DNA of 64,000 nucleotides from Corythucha ciliata (lineage: Eukaryota > Arthropoda > Insecta > Hemiptera > Tingidae), in assembly GCA_038030265.1 (NCBI GenBank), contig CM075939.1:52371253-52435252 (forward strand). Direction: 5' to 3'. This document shows positions 59,096 through 64,000 of the stretch, one piece after another; the first letter of the stretch is position 1, and the number at the start of each line of letters is the position of its first letter. The notes below the pieces were generated by a model, which made no database searches, was not told the DNA's origin, and saw only the letters and a list, made by a program, of their open reading frames with translations. Both the position numbers and the translations under genes were made by a program.

Positions 59096-59290
59096 TGGGA
59101 AACTTGCGTAATGTCCGATTTGAGAGAAAAGTATACCAATGAATTGGCACATGAACAGAAGGATATCAATGGTAGTTGCAGCCCGAGTCTGGTGATTTTA
59201 AAATAAATTCCAAAGTTCTTCAGGAGAGGATGGATGGTGCGAGGGAAAATGACGTCAATTTTTAGTTTTGAAGCATATAAGGGAACAATG
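59096..59290 (+). repeat. Fragment related to the left interior of the 3813 hAT-like element
   Basis: Words such as GGTTGCAGCCCG-like GTAGTTGCAGCCCG, AAAGTTCTTCAGGAG, GGATGGATGGT and AAATGACGT appear in the same order as at about 3985-4195. The fragment starts immediately right of the piggyBac target duplication, so the piggyBac probably landed in it. Confidence 0.65.
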
Positions 59291-59768
59291 CATCACAAAT
59301 TCAACGGTTCACAAATGCTTAACAAGAAGAATTGTCCCTCAGAAAACACGTTTTACCCCCTTTTCCCCATACCATCCACTTAATTAACTAACCTTTGACG
59401 TAATCAAACCTCCACTCAAAATGTTTGAAAATTCGCTTTAAAAAATCCTTGGTTGATTTCAACGCTTAATGTGACCAATATAAAGGGTGTTCGAAAATTC
59501 GATGCTCAGCCGAAAACTGGTCATAGTACAGCTGATTTCTGGTCGAAATTACTAAATTCACTTTTCTGGAATTCAGCTTGGTTTTCGAGTTATTCCACCA
59601 TCTTTATTTGTTTCGTGGGGCTTTTTTTTTTTAAAAATACTTGCTCCCGGCCGCTCTAGAACAAATTCGAGCTCAAAACTAATTGGATCATACGAAAGAG
59701 CGCACAATTCTCTTCAAAATGACTGTATTGTATTATGAATTTGGTCATTTCCTCAGGGCGCTAAAGCT
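59291..59768. other. Unassigned non-coding stretch
   Basis: Nothing is recognised in these 478 bases between a hAT-like fragment and the next inverted-repeat element. Confidence 0.4.
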
Positions 59769-61029
59769 GCTGGAAAGTGATGTTTTTTTATCATTGTATG
59801 TTTCCCATGTTTTTCAGCTGCGATTTTCCCCCACTTTTTTTTGGGTTTATTTGAAAAACTTCCTCATTTTGTCAGCTTTGAAATGGAGTGCAATAGTCCC
59901 GGGATTTTACAAGTATTCGAGAAGTTTGAATAGTAAAAACCGATGGGCTTTGATGGGGAATGAGAGATCGTTTTTAGATTAGAAGTACATATGTTTTGAA
60001 GTCAGAGTTGGTGAGGGGAGAGGCAGAGCCTCTCAGAATGTCTGAATGTGAGCTAATAAATTACAAGAACAGCATAGATGAAATATGTATGTGTGTTTTT
60101 TCAATATAATTGAAAAAACAGCTAATATTTAAGGAAAAGGTGATTAAGAATGAGGAATCAGCTTTAAAGTACGAAGTGTCGTTCGTTGCGTGGAAAGGGC
60201 GATCCTTCATCTGCAACCAATTGTTCCAAGATTCGGCGCTGCCTTCGTAAAACAAAATTTGGATGAGTTTTTAGCAGTAACGCAGAAATACTTTCACTGG
60301 TCTCTCAACGGATATAAAACGTCCTCAATGCGCTCAATTAGAGCCGAACCGCAAATACTCGGTGAATAGGAATCTACTCATGAGGAATGAGTCGTGAATG
60401 ATTTTCTGCTCGTCATACCTCGACGTTTTAGGTTAAGGAGATATCTGAAGGATCACCCCGATGAGGGATTGAAAATTGCTGAAGTTCCCATGTCTTGGGG
60501 GTTTAATCCCCATGCCACGAAGGTAACTCATTACATTACCAACACCAGTTCCGAGTGAATGTGCTTATAGGAATGATGAAAATGCAACTTCTTTGGCATT
60601 TCATTCTTCGCGATTGTTTCAACGATTACGTCTTTTTGTAATGCACAAAAACGTCGCCAAATTCCTGGTTGATGTCACTTTTCGCACAAGGAGAACATTT
60701 GGCTCAATCAGTTATCGTACCCATCACTAATTCCGAATATCGGCTATTTTTTCAATTACTATTAATATTATCTTTGCTATTCTTGTACTTTTTGTAATTT
60801 ATTAGCTTACACATTCAGACACTCCGAGAGGTCCCTGTCTCTCACCTGACCAACTCAAGCTTCAAAACATACTTCTCCTCTAAAAAAGTCCTGTTATTCT
60901 TCACAGAGCCCATCGGTTTTTACTCTTCAAACAGCAGAATACTTGTAAAATCCCGGGACTATTGCACTCCATTTGAAAGCTAACAAAATGAGGAAGTTTT
61001 TCGAGATGAAAAAATATCACTTTCCAGCG
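59769..61029. mobile_element. Element with about 300-bp inverted repeats
   Basis: The left arm (59769-60083) and the right arm (60769-61029) are reverse complements with indels. Shared words include GCTGGAAAGTGAT, TGGAGTGCAATAGTCCCGGG, TTTTACAAGTATTC, TAAAAACCGATGGGCT and GCTAATAAATTACAA. The left arm carries about 65 extra bases near its outer end. The 685-bp middle has no long frame. The right arm stops where the next hAT-like element's target octamer begins, so the true right end may lie beyond the window. Superfamily unknown. Confidence 0.8.
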
Positions 61030-63442
61030 TTAGTACTAGAGGTGTGACGTGACAGCTTTTGTCGGTCACATTGACAACTAGCTCCAGTGACTGTGCAGTC
61101 ACTGTGACAAAAACCAGTGATTTTGTCACTTAAGTGACTACTGAGGGCCTGTTCTATAACTTTTTAATGTCCCTTTCACTGTTTAGTCAGGTTTATCAAC
61201 GAAATTGTCTTGCTCACATGTTTTTGCATCGGTTATAAAAAAATTTATAATTCTTTTTCTAACTTTATCCGTGGAAAACTCCTATGAACGGCGAACCCAC
61301 AGCCTCAAATGCAAACATGAAGGTGAGTCATGGATCAAAAACTGCAATGCACGAATTTTACTAGGAACATAGGCATAGCCAGATGGGGGGCAGGGCTGGG
61401 CAGCTGCCCTCCCCTAGACTCAAAAATGCAGATTCAGTGGGGCAGTTGCCCACCCCTAGATGGATTCTGAAAGTAAAAATCTTTCAGGATAATCACATTT
61501 TGTTTCGTCGGCGCTCACTAAAAAAATAACTTCACGGATTTCACTAATAAAAAAAAAAATTTCAACGGGTTTTGTCGCTCACAAAACGGACATCACAAGG
61601 GTGACATAGTTCAAAGACCAAATGCGCCGTTTTTGCGTCCTAGAATACCATTTTCGCCGACAGACGCGGATTCAGTATTTGCTCATGAGAGGTGCTAGAG
61701 AAATGGTGTGGTTCGCTCTATTAAAACTGGTTTGACAGCCTTTTCACTGCCTAAAAATAGTAAAAACTAGTAATTTGCACTATTAAAACGGCTAAAGTAA
61801 CTAAACTAACGCCCAAAAATACAAAACTGTCGATTCGCGTTTTGAAAATTGCTAAAACTGGACTTCACGCGCCCTAAAAATTGGTGGCGACTGGTGAACT
61901 GAAAATTCCTAAAAAGATCATGATTACCCGAAAATAGCTAAATCGACCATTCGTGCGCTAAAATTGAGCTGACTGGCCATTCTGTAGACATATATGACCA
62001 TAATGCGCGCTTTTGGCTTGACGGACTAATCAAGCCCTGAAATCGGCCAAAATGACTTCACGTACCCTGGAAATGCCTAAAATGATGATTCCTTCCCTGA
62101 AAATGGCAAAATCGACAATTTGCGCACCAGGAATGGTCAAACTTCATGGCCTTGGCTTGATGGACTAGGTATTTGAGCCCTGAAAATGGCAAAACTGACG
62201 ATTCATGTCTTTAAAATGGCTAAAATTACAATATTTGAACCCTAGAAATTGCCGAATTTACTTTACGAGCTCTAGAAATGGATTACCTGACGAATCGAGC
62301 TCGAAAAATGTCTGAACAAGTGACTCCTGCCCTGAAAATGGCCAAACAGACCATTCGGAGCGCCGAAAATGGCCAACCTGGCTGTTCTCGCCTTGACTTG
62401 AGACGTACTATTCGCTCCTATAACTGGAAAGACTGACTTTATGCGCCCTAAAAATTGCAATGGCTATTCAAGCCTTGAAATCGTCAAAATTGACTCTTTG
62501 TGCTCTGAAAAGCTGTGCCCAACAAAGTAAAATGTCAATTTTGAAGTAAAATATTCAGTTTTAAGGTAAAGTGATATTTTTTGGGTGGAACTGCAAGTTT
62601 CAGGGTAAAATCGTCAGTTTAGGAACTTTTTGGGGATGAAATCGTAATTTTGGGGGTAAAATGACCAGTTTTGTATTAACGTCATCAGTTATGTGAGGCA
62701 ACACGTCAGCTGTGGCGTGTCGTCTGTGTTAGTATAAAATCGTCACATTTGCGATGAATTTTTTTTTTTTGTGAAATCACCTGTTTTCAAGGCAGAATGG
62801 CCTAAAATCACCCGTTTTGGGGAAAACTTAAGTTAAAGTGTGACATTGTCAGTTTTGGAGTAAATTACCTATTATTGAGGGGAAATTGTCGTTTCGGGTG
62901 TAAAATATTCATTTTTGAAATGGAACAGTAAAGTTTAGTTTTAGGTTAGACTCGCCAGTTTTGTGGTAGCATCTTAATTTGGAGGGGGGGGGGAGGCTCG
63001 TCAGCTTTGGCCAGGAATTGTAGGTTTTTTGTTTTTTTGAACTAAAATCGCCAATTGAAGGATAAAATCGGCAGTTTTTAGTGCTGAGTGGTCTGTTCAT
63101 TCGTTCATTCATTTTTGATCTGTTTCGGGTTAAACCTGCCATTTTTAGGCGGAACTCCACCAGTTTTGGGGGTAAAGACTTGGATTTTAAAAGTTGTGCT
63201 GTGAAATTTTTAGTTTAGGCGTAAACACTTCGTCTTTGGCGTAGAAACGTCAGTTTTGAAGTAAAATATTCAGTTGTACTAGAGTGAAATATTCAGTTGT
63301 TTTGTTAAAAAACGTCAGTTTTGAGTTAAAACCCGTTATTGTTTGGTTAAAAAATGTTGAATTTTTACTTAATAAATTAATTAAACTGATGTTATTCGGA
63401 CGACGATGGAAGGGCATAGCCCAACACAATTTGAGTTTCGAG

Positions 63443-63448
63443 AAAAAA
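63443..63448 (-). terminator. Pol III terminator (T6)
   Basis: Six T on the minus strand lie two bases after the tRNA-like gene, as at expressed tRNA genes. Confidence 0.7.
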
Positions 63449-63450
63449 CG

Positions 63451-63523
63451 GCTCCCCGGCGGGATTTGAACCCGCAACCTCTGGAATACCAGTCCAGCAC
63501 GCTGCCAATTGCGCCACGGAGAC
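63451..63523 (-). tRNA. tRNA-like gene, anticodon GGT (Thr by code)
   Basis: The 73-nt sequence folds as a cloverleaf. The acceptor stem GTCTCCG/CGGGGAG pairs at six of seven positions, with a G-G mismatch at the end. The D arm is GGCGCAATTGG, a typical A-box context. The anticodon stem CTGGA/TCCAG is perfect, with loop CTGGTAT. The variable loop is AGGTT. The T stem GCGGG/CCCGC is perfect, with loop TTCAAAT (B box GGTTCAAATCC). GGT would read Thr ACC/ACT, yet eukaryotes normally use AGT for this box, so it may be a mutated or repeat-borne tRNA. It could be an active gene, a pseudogene or the promoter head of a SINE. Confidence 0.75.
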
Positions 63524-64000
63524 GCCTTTGGAAGTTGTACTCCGAGGGATAAGCTAAGCCGAACCCCACCCAGGTCCATTGTTTCTTGAAACTCGAATTG
63601 TGTTGGGCTATGCCCTTCCATCGTCGTCCGGATAACATCATTTAATTAATTTATTAATTAAAAATACCGGCGACAGAAATATTCATTACATCCATCTTGA
63701 ATTTTTACGTCTCTCAGACAAGATTTCCGGGGAAATCGAATTGTCTGTTAATAGAAAAAGTCTGAATAGAATTGTCAGTTTTTGGATAGAAAATCAGGAA
63801 TAGAAGGCTAAAACAGATAATTTCCGAACGAAGATGTTAGTTTTTGATGGATTACGACCCTTTTTTGTGAAAACTCAGTTTCCGGGGAAGAATTTGACGA
63901 TTCATTGCGCTACCAGTTCTTTTGTTGGGGTTTCTAGTTTCCATAACGTCCGAAATATTCTGGCCACCTATTGGTCAAGGGCCACCAATAGGCCTGGGGG

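Larger units (their letters stand above)
63357..63708 (-). mobile_element. Foldback insertion carrying a tRNA-like gene
   Basis: Arms 63369-63446 and 63582-63659 are reverse complements with few differences. Shared words include AATAAATTAATTAAA, GACGACGATGGAAGGGCATA and GCCCAACACAA. A tRNA-like gene lies between them on the minus strand. The twelve bases TTGAATTTTTAC occur on both sides, at 63357-63368 and 63697-63708. Copy 1 of the host element has TTTAATTTTTAC once at the same place (about 45815-45830), with no insertion. This shows the 328-bp unit plus one duplicate copy as a clean insertion. A 12-bp duplication is longer than hAT or mariner and fits LINE-type or other staggered-cut integration. 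Confidence 0.85.
61037..64000 (-). mobile_element. Composite hAT-like element, copy 2 (inverted, runs off the window)
   Basis: TAGAGGTGTGACGTGACAGC at 61037 matches the right end of copy 1. From there the sequence is the reverse complement of copy 1 from 48307 down to about 45490. It includes the nested hAT-like element, whose CATAGGCATAGCC end lies near 61373 with the same ACTAGGAA flank. Copy 2 lacks about 150 bp found in copy 1 near 48000-48150 and about 46 bp near 45758-45803. It carries an extra insertion at 63369-63708. The other end lies outside the window. Confidence 0.85.

Noticed and set aside
63250..63641. Protein-like frames across the tRNA-bearing insertion
   Set aside because: They read through a tRNA and inverted repeats. 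The cloverleaf explains the sequence better.

Overview
The window looks like a stretch of arthropod-type nuclear genome. It has no operons, its repeats are spliceosomal-era eukaryotic elements, and it carries a LOA/R1-type LINE with RNase H, an L2/CR1-type LINE, a Helitron, a piggyBac and many hAT-like elements. Assigning it to arthropods, perhaps insects, is an inference from this mobile-element mix. I found no convincing host protein-coding exon. Every protein-like stretch I recognise belongs to a mobile element.

Layout. 1-3.8 kb is unassigned AT-rich DNA with simple repeats. 3.8-7.0 kb is a hAT-like element with a second hAT-like element nested inside it, each with an 8-bp target duplication. 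7.3-7.7 kb is a foldback element. 7.7-13.4 kb is unassigned. 13.77-16.86 kb is a 5'-truncated LINE on the minus strand, with an intact RT-RNase H frame and a poly(A) tail. 17.16-18.68 kb is a second copy of the 4.45-kb hAT family. 22.2-23.35 kb holds degenerate tandem repeats, followed by a broken Helitron Rep gene (23.35-25.62 kb, minus). 29.7-37.3 kb is a long degenerate ~30-bp repeat array, interrupted by an L2/CR1-type LINE (31.7-33.96 kb) and by a hAT-like element with GAGACC-rich ends (34.15-36.58 kb). 40.4-41.9 kb is another array-bearing element. 45.06-48.31 kb is a hAT-in-hAT composite, and an inverted second copy starts at 61.04 kb and runs off the window. 48.71-50.18 kb is a further hAT-like element with a small TA-flanked MITE inside. 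56.10-56.32 kb is a MITE with 60-bp inverted repeats. 56.36-59.09 kb is a complete but frameshifted piggyBac. 59.77-61.03 kb is an element with roughly 300-bp inverted repeats. 63.36-63.71 kb is a foldback insertion carrying a tRNA-like gene.

How it fits together. The region has been built by repeated nested insertion, and many events can be ordered because the target-site duplications are still readable. The most unusual theme is a set of large hAT-like elements with no transposase gene, whose interiors consist almost wholly of degenerate ~30-bp tandem repeats. The most unusual single object is the tRNA-like gene inside a foldback insertion. It has 12-bp direct repeats, and the second copy of the host element in this same window supplies the empty site.

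Limits. All homology calls are by eye from motifs and from comparisons within the window. Identities, family names below superfamily level, and the species are not established here.
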